Source: Marivita sp051251565 (lineage in GTDB: Bacteria; Pseudomonadota; Alphaproteobacteria; Rhodobacterales; Rhodobacteraceae). From it: a stretch of 64,000 nt of DNA. The stretch is taken from contig NZ_JBPOFB010000001.1 in assembly GCF_051251565.1 (NCBI RefSeq), positions 248,001 through 312,000 of the forward strand, read 5' to 3'. Both the position numbers and the translations under genes were made by a program. Every line of letters begins with the position of its first letter. Position 1 is the first letter of the stretch. The notes under the pieces were generated by a model. The model was not told the DNA's origin, did not search any database, and was given only the letters and a program-made list of their open reading frames with translations. Positions 24,135 through 33,278 of the stretch are shown here, in pieces.

Positions 24135-25430
24135 CTAGAGATCGGGATAGATCGGGAAGCGGGCGCACATCTCGGCAACTTCGCTGCGGACCTTGTCTTC
24201 GACCGCGCTGTTGCCGTCTTCGCCGTTGGCGGCCAAGCCATCGGTCACTTCGATGATCCAATCCGCGATCTGGCGGAACTCGGCCTCGCCAAAGCCGCGG
24301 GTTGTGCCCGCCGGTGATCCAAGACGGATGCCCGATGTCACCATCGGCTTTTCGGGATCAAACGGCACGCCGTTTTTGTTGCAGGTGATATGCGCGCGAC
24401 CCAGCGCCTTTTCGGTGGCGTTGCCCTTCACACCCTTGGGACGCAGATCAACAAGCACGACATGAGTGTCTGTACCATGCGTGACCGTATCCAGACCGCC
24501 CTTTATGAGCTGGTCCGACAGCGCTTGCGCGTTGCGGATGACGTTCTGCTGGTAGATCTTGAACGAGGGGTCCAGTGCTTCGCCAAAGGCCACGGCCTTG
24601 GCGGCGATCACATGCATCAGTGGGCCGCCCTGAATGCCGGGGAAAATGGCCGAATTGAACTTTTTCGCCAGCGCTTCGTCATTGGTGAGGATCATGCCGC
24701 CGCGCGGTCCGCGCAGGGTTTTATGCGTTGTGGTCGTTGCCACATGCGCATGCGGGAAGGGCGAGGGGTGTTCGCCTGCGGCCACCAGACCGGCGAAATG
24801 CGCCATGTCCACATGTAGCCATGCGCCCACCGAATCCGCGATCTCACGCATGCGTGCAAAGTCGATCTGGCGTGGAACGGCAGACCCACCTGCGATGATC
24901 AGCTTGGGCTGGTGTTCGGTCGCAAGCGCCTGAACCTGATCGTAATCAAGCAGGTTATCCGCTTCGCGTACGCCGTACTGGATGGCGTTGAACCATTTGC
25001 CGGACTGGTTTGGCGCAGCCCCGTGCGTCAGGTGGCCACCGGCATCAAGGCTCATTCCCAGAATGGTGTCGCCGGGTTTCAGCAGCGCGGTGAACACGCC
25101 CTGGTTGGCCTGCGATCCCGAGTTCGGCTGGACGTTGGCAAAGCCGCAATTGAACAGTTGGCAGGCGCGTTCAATGGCGAGGTTTTCGGCAACGTCCACA
25201 AACTGACAGCCCCCGTAATAGCGACGCCCCGGATACCCTTCGGCATATTTGTTGGTCATCACCGAGCCCTGCGCCTCCATCACGGCACGGCTGACGATGT
25301 TCTCAGAGGCGATCAGTTCGATCTCGTCACGCTGGCGGCCCAGCTCATCGGTGATCGACTTGAACAGGGCGGGATCACTGTCGGCCAGCGACTTGGTGAA
25401 AAAGCCGGGTGCGCGGTGCGGGGCGTTCAT
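24135..25430 (-). CDS. glyA: Serine hydroxymethyltransferase
   Basis: A 431-residue PLP enzyme converting serine and tetrahydrofolate to glycine and methylene-tetrahydrofolate. The PLP lysine is Lys237 in the Thr-Thr-Thr-Thr-His-Lys-Thr-Leu-Arg-Gly-Pro-Arg motif; Ser-Glu-Asn near 42-44 and Tyr-Ala-Glu-Gly-Tyr-Pro at 62-67 are also canonical. The frame stays open upstream to 26747 through the antisense of nadK. The start at 25430 is fixed by an AGGAGG site and by the family N-terminus. It diverges from nadK. Together with the gcv operon it supplies one-carbon units. Confidence 0.97.
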   Translation of the reverse strand: MNAPHRAPGFFTKSLADSDPALFKSITDELGRQRDEIELIASENIVSRAVMEAQGSVMTNKYAEGYPGRRYYGGCQFVDVAENLAIERACQLFNCGFANVQPNSGSQANQGVFTALLKPGDTILGMSLDAGGHLTHGAAPNQSGKWFNAIQYGVREADNLLDYDQVQALATEHQPKLIIAGGSAVPRQIDFARMREIADSVGAWLHVDMAHFAGLVAAGEHPSPFPHAHVATTTTHKTLRGPRGGMILTNDEALAKKFNSAIFPGIQGGPLMHVIAAKAVAFGEALDPSFKIYQQNVIRNAQALSDQLIKGGLDTVTHGTDTHVVLVDLRPKGVKGNATEKALGRAHITCNKNGVPFDPEKPMVTSGIRLGSPAGTTRGFGEAEFRQIADWIIEVTDGLAANGEDGNSAVEDKVRSEVAEMCARFPIYPDL

Positions 25431-25601
25431 GGGCAGAGCCTCCTGGAAGGGGAATTTGGATTGGCGATTACGTATCTGAAATGTGGCAAAAGGCAAAGGT
25501 TGGAAAGCGACCAGATGCCACAAAGCCGCGCCATGGCTGGTGCGCAGCATGGGATTGTGGTTGTTTCCGAACATCACGACCCCGATAGGAACGGAATTCT
25601 C

Positions 25602-26363
25602 ATGTCTTTGCGCATCGCCTTTGCCGCCAGTTCCGCACCGATTGCGCAATCCGCCAAGGCCGGGTTGACCCGCCTTTATGGCGATCACAACGAGGACGGC
25701 GCCGATGTGATCGTCGCTTTGGGCGGCGACGGGTTCATGTTGGCCACGCTGCACCGAACTCAGGATTTGCCCGCGCCGGTCTACGGGATGAACCGGGGCA
25801 CGGTCGGGTTTCTGATGAACGAATATTCTGAACATGATCTTGAAGGGCGGCTGGAGCAGGCGCTGGAAGAGGTGATCAACCCGCTGTCCATGGTCGCGCT
25901 GACCAAAGATGGTAGCACTCAGCGCGCGCTTGCAATCAACGAGGTGTCGATGTTGCGTGCGGGGCCACAGGCGGCGCGGCTGCGGATCAGCGTGGATGGC
26001 AAGGTGCGGATGCCTGAACTGGTCTGCGATGGCGCGTTGCTGGCAACGCCTGCGGGGTCCACCGCCTATAACTACTCGGCGCACGGGCCGATTTTGCCCA
26101 TCGGGTCGGATGTGCTGGCGCTCACCGCGATGGCGGCATTCCGGCCCCGGCGCTGGCGCGGGGCGCTCTTGCCCAAAACCGCGGAAGTCACGTTCGAGGT
26201 TCTGGACCCGGACAAGCGCCCGGTGATGGCCGAGGCCGACGCCCGCGCGGTGCGCGATGTGGTGCGGGTGGATATCCGGTCCGAGCCGTCGATTGCCCAC
26301 CGGGTGCTGTTTGATCCCGGGCACGGGCTGGAGGAACGGCTGATCCGCGAACAGTTCGTCTAA
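25602..26363 (+). CDS. nadK: NAD kinase
   Basis: A 253-residue kinase that phosphorylates NAD to NADP. Diagnostic are Gly-Gly-Asp-Gly (about 42-45) with the catalytic Asp, Asn-Glu near 107-108 in the family's Asn-Glu-Val motif, and Thr-Pro-Ala-Gly-Ser-Thr-Ala-Tyr (about 148-155). Length is typical of the shorter proteobacterial form. The ATG at 25602 follows AGGAAC and is the family start; the open frame from 24912 overlaps glyA and is not coding. It diverges from glyA across about 170 bases. Confidence 0.95.
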   Translation: MSLRIAFAASSAPIAQSAKAGLTRLYGDHNEDGADVIVALGGDGFMLATLHRTQDLPAPVYGMNRGTVGFLMNEYSEHDLEGRLEQALEEVINPLSMVALTKDGSTQRALAINEVSMLRAGPQAARLRISVDGKVRMPELVCDGALLATPAGSTAYNYSAHGPILPIGSDVLALTAMAAFRPRRWRGALLPKTAEVTFEVLDPDKRPVMAEADARAVRDVVRVDIRSEPSIAHRVLFDPGHGLEERLIREQFV

Positions 26364-26451
26364 GCCCGCGACGTGCCGTGAAACTGCCCATCTTGTGCCA
26401 TGTCTGTCCGGTATCCCTTGACCGGGTTTAACGGCCAACGGATGGGTTTCG

Positions 26452-27264
26452 ATGCGTATACTCCAGCTTTTGTTCAGCGCGGTGCTGATCTGCGCCCCAA
26501 GTCTCATCGCCGCGCAGGAGCGTGACCGATTGGACCATCGCTCAGAGCTGTTGGGCTGGGAAGGGGTTGGTCGGCTGGATACGGGGACAGGCACCTGCAC
26601 CGGCACGCTGATCGCCAAGGACCTTGTTCTGACGGCGGCGCATTGTGTGGTGGATGATCGCAAGGAACACGTTTTGCCCAAGGGGGCAATGCGGTTCCAT
26701 GCGGGGTTGGCGCATGATTTTACCGCCGCCACGCGGAGCGTCACCAAGATCGTTCTGGCGGAGGGCTATCTGAACGCAGCGAAGGTTTCTCTGACCGAAC
26801 AGATCCGCACGGACCTTGCGGTGCTGCGCTTGGATCGTCCGATTTTCAGCACCGAGGCCGAGCCGTTCAAAGTGCGGTCCGGCGCGGTGCAGGCCGGGCC
26901 GGTGACGCTTGTATCCTATGGGCGCGGGCGCAACACGTCATTGCAGCGTGAATCCGGCTGCCGCCTAAAGGAAACCTATCGCGGAGGTGTCATGACCTTT
27001 GACTGCGATGTGACGTTTGGGTCGTCGGGCGCGCCGGTTTTTGTCAATGACCAAGGGCTTATGCGGATCGTGTCGGTGATCTCGATGATGTCCGATGCGC
27101 CGGGACGCGAAACAGAGGCGATTGGTATGTCCTTGCCAAATGTGGTGGACGCGATGTTGCGCGAAATGCGCAATGATGCGGCCCGTGCGCCCGTGAGTGC
27201 AGGGGCCAAGCGGGTGAGCGTTGGCCAGCGTTCTGGCGGCGCGCGGTTCGTGTCGGTGGACTAA
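26452..27264 (+). CDS. Exported trypsin-like serine protease
   Basis: A 270-residue chymotrypsin-fold protease with a signal peptide (about 1-20, Ala-x-Ala-like cleavage site). The catalytic triad is visible: His64 in Thr-Ala-Ala-His-Cys, Asp121 in Arg-Thr-Asp-Leu-Ala-Val-Leu, and Ser192 in Gly-Ser-Ser-Gly-Ala-Pro. Four cysteines (49, 65, 170, 185) could form two disulphides. A short basic, Ser/Gly-rich tail follows the domain. It probably acts in the periplasm or outside the cell; the substrate is unknown. It is a single gene following nadK. Confidence 0.88.
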   Translation: MRILQLLFSAVLICAPSLIAAQERDRLDHRSELLGWEGVGRLDTGTGTCTGTLIAKDLVLTAAHCVVDDRKEHVLPKGAMRFHAGLAHDFTAATRSVTKIVLAEGYLNAAKVSLTEQIRTDLAVLRLDRPIFSTEAEPFKVRSGAVQAGPVTLVSYGRGRNTSLQRESGCRLKETYRGGVMTFDCDVTFGSSGAPVFVNDQGLMRIVSVISMMSDAPGRETEAIGMSLPNVVDAMLREMRNDAARAPVSAGAKRVSVGQRSGGARFVSVD

Positions 27265-27329
27265 GACGGACTGGTTTTGGAAACGCCGTGCACGCGGCTT
27301 CGAAGGCGCTTGGTTCTTCTGTGTTGCGC

Positions 27330-27797
27330 TCAACCGGGTAAAGGCAAGGCTGTGTCGTCCTTGACCTGATCCATGACGATCTGGCTGTGGACGCGCCCAA
27401 TGGCAGGGTGGGCCAACAGCACGTCCTGCACCAGACGGTTGAGCGCTGACAGATCGGTGCAAAACACACGAAAGATGTAATCGGCATCCCCGGTCAACGT
27501 CCATGCGGCCACGATTTCGGGCTGCGTCGCCACCAAGCGTTTGATTGCGATATGTGTTCCCTTGGCATGGGCAAGCGTTTCAATCTGGATAAACGCCTGC
27601 ACCGTCAGGCCCAGCTTGTCGGGATCGAGGCGGCATGGGGTACCCGTTATAAAACCTTCGGCCTCCAACCGTTGCCGGCGGCGGCTGATCTGCGAGGCGG
27701 ACATGCCAAGATGATCTGCCAGGTCCTGCGCCGGGGTTTGGGCGTTGATCTGAAGGTGGGCAAGAAGCCGAATGTCTTTGGGATCAAGTTTGGTTAT
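27330..27797 (-). CDS. Lrp/AsnC-family regulator with apparent ATA start
   Basis: A 155-residue Lrp/AsnC regulator: N-terminal helix-turn-helix (about 20-50) and C-terminal ligand-binding ferredoxin-like domain (about 65-140). The first ATG in frame (27704) would remove half the DNA-binding domain. Upstream codons continue the family sequence perfectly (Lys-Leu-Asp-Pro-Lys-Asp-Ile-Arg-Leu-Leu) back to an ATA at 27795-27797, two codons after an in-frame stop, exactly where an ATG is expected. No ATG, GTG or TTG exists between. It diverges from hppD, so it probably controls that gene. Either ATA/ATT initiation or a damaged start is implied. Confidence 0.7.
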   Translation of the reverse strand: MTKLDPKDIRLLAHLQINAQTPAQDLADHLGMSASQISRRRQRLEAEGFITGTPCRLDPDKLGLTVQAFIQIETLAHAKGTHIAIKRLVATQPEIVAAWTLTGDADYIFRVFCTDLSALNRLVQDVLLAHPAIGRVHSQIVMDQVKDDTALPLPG

Positions 27798-27924
27798 GCG
27801 TCAAGAATGCACCTTTCGTTACTTCAACGCAATTCCCGCGCGTTATTTTGAGGTTTTGCGCCTGAGTTTGAGCACCAATTGCACTGTCTATGCCCTATCC
27901 TGTGCGCAGATAGAGGAGGATGTT

Positions 27925-29019
27925 ATGGGCCCGTTTCCACATGATGCGCCGAAAGCCACGATCACCGATGCAAACCCCGCCGGGACTGATGGGTTCGAAT
28001 TTGTCGAATTTGCCCATCCTGATCCGGATGCGCTGCGCGATCTGTTTGGCAAGATGGGCTATACCCACACCGCCACGCACAAGACCAAACAGGTCGAGCT
28101 GTGGCAGCAGGGCGATATCACCTATATCCTGAACACCGAACCCGGCAGCCACGCCATGCGCTTTGTTGACGAACATGGACCCTGTGCACCGTCCATGGGC
28201 TGGCGGGTGGTCGATGCGCAGCACGCCTTTGCCCATGCGGTGCGTCAGGGGGCGACGCCGTATGAGGGCGACGACAAGGTGATGGACGTGCCTGCGATTG
28301 TCGGGATCGGTGGGTCGCTGATCTATTTCATCGACCAGTATTATGGACAGAACCCCTATAACGCAGAATTCGATTGGGTGGCGACTGCCAATCCCGAAGG
28401 TGTCGGTTTCCACTATCTTGATCACCTGACACACAATGTGCATCGCGGGAACATGGACATCTGGTTCGGTTTTTATAGCAAGATCTTTGCGTTCAAAGAG
28501 ATCCGGTTCTTTGATATAGAAGGCAAGTTCACCGGGCTTCTGAGCCGCGCGTTGACCTCGCCCTGTGGGCGTATCCGCATCCCGATCAACGAGGACCGGG
28601 GCGAGACTGGACAGATTGTCGAATACCTCAAGCGCTACAAGGGCGAAGGCATTCAGCATATCGCGGTAGGCGCGCGCGATATCTACGACTCAGTGGACGA
28701 GATCGCGTCGCGGGGCGTGCGGTTCATGCCCGCGCCGCCGGATGCCTATTACGACCTAAGCAAGACGCGGGTGGTCGGTCATGAAGAACCGATTGACCGG
28801 ATGAAGACACATGGCATCCTGATTGACGGCGAAGGGGTGGTCGGCGGTGGCGAAACACGCATCCTGTTGCAGATCTTCTCAAAAACCGTGATTGGGCCGA
28901 TTTTCTTTGAATTCATTCAGCGCAAAGGCGATGACGGGTTCGGCGAGGGCAATTTCAAGGCATTGTTCGAGAGCATCGAGGCAGACCAGATCGCGCGCGG
29001 TGTTCTCAAGGCAAGCTAA
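27925..29019 (+). CDS. hppD: 4-hydroxyphenylpyruvate dioxygenase
   Basis: A 364-residue iron enzyme of tyrosine breakdown that converts 4-hydroxyphenylpyruvate to homogentisate. The two vicinal-oxygen-chelate domains are at about 20-150 and 160-350. Iron ligands by family position are His167 (Asp-His-Leu-Thr-His-Asn), His245 (Ile-Gln-His-Ile) and Glu329 (Phe-Phe-Glu-Phe-Ile-Gln-Arg). A GAGGAGGA site (27913-27920) fixes the ATG at 27925. The divergent Lrp-type gene is the likely regulator. Homogentisate dioxygenase is not in the window. Confidence 0.95.
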   Translation: MGPFPHDAPKATITDANPAGTDGFEFVEFAHPDPDALRDLFGKMGYTHTATHKTKQVELWQQGDITYILNTEPGSHAMRFVDEHGPCAPSMGWRVVDAQHAFAHAVRQGATPYEGDDKVMDVPAIVGIGGSLIYFIDQYYGQNPYNAEFDWVATANPEGVGFHYLDHLTHNVHRGNMDIWFGFYSKIFAFKEIRFFDIEGKFTGLLSRALTSPCGRIRIPINEDRGETGQIVEYLKRYKGEGIQHIAVGARDIYDSVDEIASRGVRFMPAPPDAYYDLSKTRVVGHEEPIDRMKTHGILIDGEGVVGGGETRILLQIFSKTVIGPIFFEFIQRKGDDGFGEGNFKALFESIEADQIARGVLKAS

Positions 29020-29029
29020 GGGCGCGGTC

Positions 29030-29060
29030 AAAGGGCCCGCCTTTCGCGGGTGGGCCCTTG
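29030..29060. terminator. Hairpin after hppD
   Basis: AAGGGCCCGC (29031-29040) pairs with the GGGCCCTT arm at 29052-29059 between the convergent hppD and DUF805 genes. There is no strong T-tract on either strand, so it is a weak or bidirectional terminator. Confidence 0.55.
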
Positions 29061-29073
29061 TCCCTTGTGGCGT

Positions 29074-29463
29074 TCAGCCGGTGATGAACGGCTCGGGTGC
29101 GCCATACGCGTTTTCACCGGGATCGCTGGGCCGGGTGTAGAAATAGATCAGGATCAGCAGGCCCAGAAATGGGATCAACGCCAAGAGCAGGAACCACCCG
29201 GATTTGCCGATATCGTGCATCCGGCGCACGCCTATGGCGATGTTGGGCACGAGGAAGACAAGACTGATCAGCAAAGACAGCGGTGTTGCGCCTGGGGCCA
29301 GCCCAATAAGCGTGGCAATCACCACGCGGTCGATGATTTGTGCGGCGACGACGATCAGAAAGATTGCAAGGACATACCACCAGAATTCGGGACGTGACGC
29401 GCGCCCCGAGATCGTGGCGTATTTGGAAAGACCTTTTTGAAATGCAGCAGTGACTATGGACAT
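29074..29463 (-). CDS. DUF805 family membrane protein
   Basis: A 129-residue inner-membrane protein with three or four hydrophobic helices. It has the DUF805 signature Gly-Arg-Ala-Ser-Arg-Pro-Glu-Phe-Trp-Trp (about 20-29) and Arg-Arg-Met-His-Asp-Ile-Gly-Lys-Ser-Gly-Trp (about 80-90). The molecular role of the family is unknown. I use the Met at 29463, preceded by GGAG at good spacing, rather than the start six codons earlier. It is a lone gene between convergent hppD and co-directional nadE. Confidence 0.88.
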   Translation of the reverse strand: MSIVTAAFQKGLSKYATISGRASRPEFWWYVLAIFLIVVAAQIIDRVVIATLIGLAPGATPLSLLISLVFLVPNIAIGVRRMHDIGKSGWFLLLALIPFLGLLILIYFYTRPSDPGENAYGAPEPFITG

Positions 29464-29573
29464 GGAAAACGCTCCGTACAATGGACAAACACAGCCGCAT
29501 TGATCGTCGTTTCCAGTGGTCTGTCAAATGCTGTCTTGCGCCTTGGCCTGATCCCGGCCCCACAGCGCTGTGG

Positions 29574-31235
29574 TCAACTTGGATCGCGCCAGCGGTTCAC
29601 GATGGGATAGCGGCGGTCCAGCCAGAAGGCCCGTTTGGACAGGCGCGGGCCGGGCGCGGACTGAAAGCGTTTGTACTCGCTGATATAAAGCAGGTTTTCG
29701 ATCCGCTTGGCCTCGGTGCGGTCATACCCGGCGGCGACGCAATCCGCGATTGATCCGTCTTCATCGACAAGAATGTTCAGGATGCCGTCCAGCACGGGAT
29801 AATTCGGCAATGAATCGCTGTCTTTTTGATCAGCGCGCAATTCGGCAGATGGGGGCTTGGTGATGATCCGATCGGGGATCACGTCGCCCTCGGGCCCGAT
29901 CATCCAGTCGCAGTGATGTGTATTGCGCCAGCGACAGGCGTCGAACACGCGGGTTTTATACATGTCCTTGATCGGATTATAGCCTCCGGCCATATCGCCA
30001 TAGATCGTCGCATAGCCCACCGCGACTTCGGATTTGTTGCCGGTGGTCAAAAGCATTTCACCGAATTTGTTCGACAGCCCCATGAGCAGCAGGCCCCGGA
30101 TGCGGGACTGGATGTTTTCTTCGGTCAGGTCCGGTTGGGTGCCTTCAAAAAGCGGAGCCAGCGTATCTGTGACCGCGTTACGGGTTTTACCAATTGGTAA
30201 AAAATCGTAGCGACAGCCAAGGTTTTCGGCCACAGCCTTGGCGTCGTCCAATGACTCTTGCGATGTGTATTCCGATGGCAGCATCACGCAACGCACATTG
30301 TCTGCGCCAATCGCATCGACGGCGATGGTGGCGACGATGGCGGAATCGATACCACCGGACAGGCCGAGAAGCACCTTCTTGAACCCGGTCTTGGCCATGT
30401 AGTCGCGCAGTGCGGTGACCATGACGCGGTAGTCCTGTTCCATTGCGTCGGGCTGCGGGGTGAATTCACCATCACGTGCGCGCCAGCCTGTGTCCGTGCG
30501 CTCCAGGTCGACATGGCTGATCACCTCGTCGAACGCCGCGAGCTGCACTGCAGGCACGCCGCCGGGATTGAGAACAAACGACCCGCCATCAAAGACCTGA
30601 TCGTCCTGACCGCCCACCATGTTGAGGTAGATCAGCGGTAGACCGCTTTCGATCACGCGGGCGACCATGTGGTTGAGACGGGTTTCGAACTTGTCGCGGA
30701 AATAGGGCGAGCCGTTGGGCACAAGGATGAATTCAGCGCCACTTTCCTCCAACGCCTCGACCACGTCAGGATACCACGCGTCTTCGCAGATCGGCATGCC
30801 GATACGCACGCCGTTGATCGCCACTGGCCCTTGCATCATGTCGCGCGAGAACAGGCGCACTTCGTCGAAGACGTTGAAATTCGGCAGGAAATACTTGTGC
30901 ACCACGGACGCGATCTTGCCGCCCTGAAGCGTGAAGTAGCTGTTGTGCAGCTTGAGGTCTTCGCCCACGCAGGGCGCGCCGATACAAAGTGCGGGGCCGT
31001 CCGTGCAGGCCAGCGCCAGCGCGTCCAGTTCGGTTTGCGCGGCGGCGATGAAGGCGGGTTTGATGATCAGGTCTTGCGCTTGGTAGCCGGTCAGGAACAT
31101 CTCGGGCAGGGCCACAAGGTCGGCCCCTGCGGCTTTGCCGGCGTCCCACGCGGCGCGTGCCTTGGCGGCGTTGCCGGCAAGGTCACCCACGGTGGGGTTC
31201 AATTGCGCCAGAGTGATGCGAAACCGGTCCGACAT
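29574..31235 (-). CDS. nadE: Glutamine-dependent NAD+ synthetase
   Basis: A 553-residue enzyme that makes NAD from nicotinate adenine dinucleotide with glutamine as nitrogen donor. The N-terminal nitrilase-type glutaminase domain has the catalytic triad Glu45, Lys114 and Cys150 (Pro-Ile-Cys-Glu-Asp). The C-terminal synthetase domain has the ATP-binding Ser-Gly-Gly-Ile-Asp-Ser loop (293-298). Start 31235 is chosen over the open frame from 31316 because AAGGA precedes it and the family begins there. It diverges from the MORN-repeat gene. Confidence 0.96.
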   Translation of the reverse strand: MSDRFRITLAQLNPTVGDLAGNAAKARAAWDAGKAAGADLVALPEMFLTGYQAQDLIIKPAFIAAAQTELDALALACTDGPALCIGAPCVGEDLKLHNSYFTLQGGKIASVVHKYFLPNFNVFDEVRLFSRDMMQGPVAINGVRIGMPICEDAWYPDVVEALEESGAEFILVPNGSPYFRDKFETRLNHMVARVIESGLPLIYLNMVGGQDDQVFDGGSFVLNPGGVPAVQLAAFDEVISHVDLERTDTGWRARDGEFTPQPDAMEQDYRVMVTALRDYMAKTGFKKVLLGLSGGIDSAIVATIAVDAIGADNVRCVMLPSEYTSQESLDDAKAVAENLGCRYDFLPIGKTRNAVTDTLAPLFEGTQPDLTEENIQSRIRGLLLMGLSNKFGEMLLTTGNKSEVAVGYATIYGDMAGGYNPIKDMYKTRVFDACRWRNTHHCDWMIGPEGDVIPDRIITKPPSAELRADQKDSDSLPNYPVLDGILNILVDEDGSIADCVAAGYDRTEAKRIENLLYISEYKRFQSAPGPRLSKRAFWLDRRYPIVNRWRDPS

Positions 31236-31390
31236 GGGGCGGTCCTTCTTTTCCCGATATCGCCGGTGACATAGCAGAACCCCGCGCGAGGGAAAGCACC
31301 TTGTCGGATAAGACATTGTCTGACGCGGCGGGCTCGCTTAGGTTTCGGGAAACGGGCGCTTGCGCTGGACATGAGTGGGACAGCAGACAA

Positions 31391-32794
31391 ATGAGATCGG
31401 GTATTACAGGCATTCTGGGCGCAGCAACCGCGCTGGGCATCGCCTTGGCGGTACAGACGCAGGCACAGGACGGTGACATTCAGACCAAGCAATATGATGA
31501 TGGCGGGGTCTACGAAGGCACGTTCCAGAACGGGTTGCAGCATGGCACGGGCACATATCGCCTTCCCAATGGTTACGAATACACGGGCGATTGGGTCGAT
31601 GGCGAAATCCGGGGAAACGGAGTTGCTCGGTTTCCAAACGGATCGGTTTATGAAGGTCAGTTCGTCAAGGGCAAACCCGAGGGGATCGGCAAGATCGTTT
31701 TTGCGGACGGATCGACCTATGAGGGGTCATGGCTTGACGGCAAGATCACCGGCCAAGGTGTGGCGCTCTATGCCAACGGCGTGCGCTACGAAGGCAGCTT
31801 CCGCAACGCGCTGCATCACGGGCGCGGGACGATGCAAAGCCCAGGTGGCTATGTCTACGAAGGGGATTGGGTCAACGGCGTCAAGGAGGGCAACGGCTCT
31901 ATCACTTATCCTGACGGATCGGTCTACGAAGGCCGTGTGGCCGATGGCGACCGCGACGGGCAGGGCACGCTGACCATGCCGGATGGATTGGTCTATGACG
32001 GGATGTGGAAAGACGGCCAGATCGACGGGATGGGTCGGTTGACCCAGTCCAATGGCGATGTCTACGAAGGTGAGCTTGTCGCCGGGCGGCGCGAAGGGCA
32101 GGGCAAGGTCAGCTATACCAATGGCGACATCTACGAGGGGACGTTCAAGGACGATCTTCGGCAGGGTCAGGGCATCTTTGTCGGTACAGACGGTTACCGC
32201 TATGAAGGCGAATGGGTTGCCGGGCAGATCGAGGGTCTGGGCAAGGTCAGCTACCCCGACGGATCGGTCTATGAGGGTCAGTTCCGGGGCGATCTGGCGA
32301 ATGGCGAGGGCAAGATCACCTACCCCGATGGTTCGACCTATGAGGGTGCGTGGGTTGACGGGGTGATCGAGGGCAAGGGCCGCGCGGTCTATGCCAATGG
32401 GTTGGTCTATGAGGGCGACTTCAAAAATGCGCGCAACCACGGGGTGGGCGTGATGACCTACCCTGACGGCTACAAGTATCAGGGCGAATGGCAGGACGGG
32501 CAGCGCCACGGACAGGGCACCGCCACTTATACCGATGGCACCGTCTATGTCGGACAATTTGAGAACGGCCAGCGTCAGGGGCAGGGTGAGATCGTCATGG
32601 CGGACGGGTTCACCTATGTCGGTGAATGGCGCGCTGGCGAGATCAGCGGGCAGGGCACCGCGACTTATGCCAATGGTGATGTCTACGAGGGCATGTTTCT
32701 TGACGGCAAGCGCCAAGGTACCGGGACCATGCGCTATGCTTCGGGCGAGGAAACGAAGGGTGAGTGGGTCAACGGGGCGCTTTCGGACGGGTAG
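31391..32794 (+). CDS. Exported MORN-repeat protein
   Basis: A 467-residue protein made almost entirely of MORN repeats: 18 full units of 23 residues (consensus Tyr-Glu-Gly-x-[Trp/Phe]-x-x-Gly-x-x-x-Gly-x-Gly-x-x-x-Tyr-x-[Asp/Asn]-Gly) plus a partial nineteenth. An N-terminal segment (residues 1-23, ending Thr-Gln-Ala-Gln) looks like a signal peptide. The protein should form a long beta-hairpin solenoid outside the cytoplasm. MORN domains bind lipids or partners in eukaryotes; the role in bacteria is unclear. The ATG at 31391 gives the signal peptide; the frame is open from 31301 but those residues are unlike one. Confidence 0.88.
   Translation: MRSGITGILGAATALGIALAVQTQAQDGDIQTKQYDDGGVYEGTFQNGLQHGTGTYRLPNGYEYTGDWVDGEIRGNGVARFPNGSVYEGQFVKGKPEGIGKIVFADGSTYEGSWLDGKITGQGVALYANGVRYEGSFRNALHHGRGTMQSPGGYVYEGDWVNGVKEGNGSITYPDGSVYEGRVADGDRDGQGTLTMPDGLVYDGMWKDGQIDGMGRLTQSNGDVYEGELVAGRREGQGKVSYTNGDIYEGTFKDDLRQGQGIFVGTDGYRYEGEWVAGQIEGLGKVSYPDGSVYEGQFRGDLANGEGKITYPDGSTYEGAWVDGVIEGKGRAVYANGLVYEGDFKNARNHGVGVMTYPDGYKYQGEWQDGQRHGQGTATYTDGTVYVGQFENGQRQGQGEIVMADGFTYVGEWRAGEISGQGTATYANGDVYEGMFLDGKRQGTGTMRYASGEETKGEWVNGALSDG
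31500..32760 (+). repeat. 69-base tandem repeats encoding MORN units
   Basis: Degenerate tandem DNA repeat of 69-base period inside the MORN gene, with recurring TCTATGAGGG-like and GACGGATCG-like words. The repeat also keeps antisense frames open (31727-32809), which are not genes. Confidence 0.8.
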
Positions 32795-32843
32795 CGCGCG
32801 GGTTTGCAAATCTGGCCAACTGGGTTTGCAAACATTTCAGGGT

Positions 32844-33236
32844 TTATTCCCACCAGCGGTCCACCTGGGCAATCTCGTCGTCGGTCCAGCCGAAGTGATG
32901 TGCGATTTCATGGATGACGATATGGGTCACCAGATCCTTGAGCGTCACCGATTTGCGGTCGCGCCATTCAGCGAGGATCGGTTCCGCATAAAGCCAGACC
33001 TGATCGGGAAAGGGAGTCGGATCGCCTGCTGACTTCTCGGTCACCGGGATGCCGTCATAAAGACCGGTCAGTTCCAGCGGGTCGTCGATCTCAAGCTCGG
33101 CCAGAAGGTCTTTGGGCGGCCAGTCAGTGACCTGAAGCAACACGTCCTGGCACAGGTCGCGGAACGGCAAAGGCAGCCCGGTCAGGGCTGCCTCGGCGTA
33201 GCGGGTGATGTCGTCGATATCGTCTTGTGCGGTCAT
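32844..33236 (-). CDS. Zincin-like metallopeptidase family protein
   Basis: A 130-residue minimal metalloprotease-like protein. The zinc motif is His109-Glu110-Ile-Ala-His113-His, followed by Phe-Gly-Trp-Thr-Asp-Asp119 as possible third-ligand region. It matches the small 'metallopeptidase family' (formerly DUF1025) proteins, whose substrates are unknown. No signal peptide, so cytoplasmic. The Met at 33236 fits the family; six earlier codons are open but lack a ribosome site. It converges with the MORN gene. Confidence 0.85.
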   Translation of the reverse strand: MTAQDDIDDITRYAEAALTGLPLPFRDLCQDVLLQVTDWPPKDLLAELEIDDPLELTGLYDGIPVTEKSAGDPTPFPDQVWLYAEPILAEWRDRKSVTLKDLVTHIVIHEIAHHFGWTDDEIAQVDRWWE

Positions 33237-33278
33237 GCGCGTATCAGCACCGCGCATGCAGACGGCGTCAAGCCAAGA

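Noticed and set aside
25431..26747. In-frame upstream extension of glyA through the antisense of nadK
   Set aside because: The glyA family start and an AGGAGG site lie at 25430; the upstream residues match nothing and lie opposite a clear NAD kinase.
31500..32760. Regularly spaced repeats considered as a CRISPR array
   Set aside because: The units are contiguous and degenerate, have no spacers and lie inside a protein-coding frame.
31727..32809. 360-codon minus-strand frame opposite the MORN gene
   Set aside because: The 69-base repeat keeps the antisense frame open; the product is a low-complexity mirror of MORN units.
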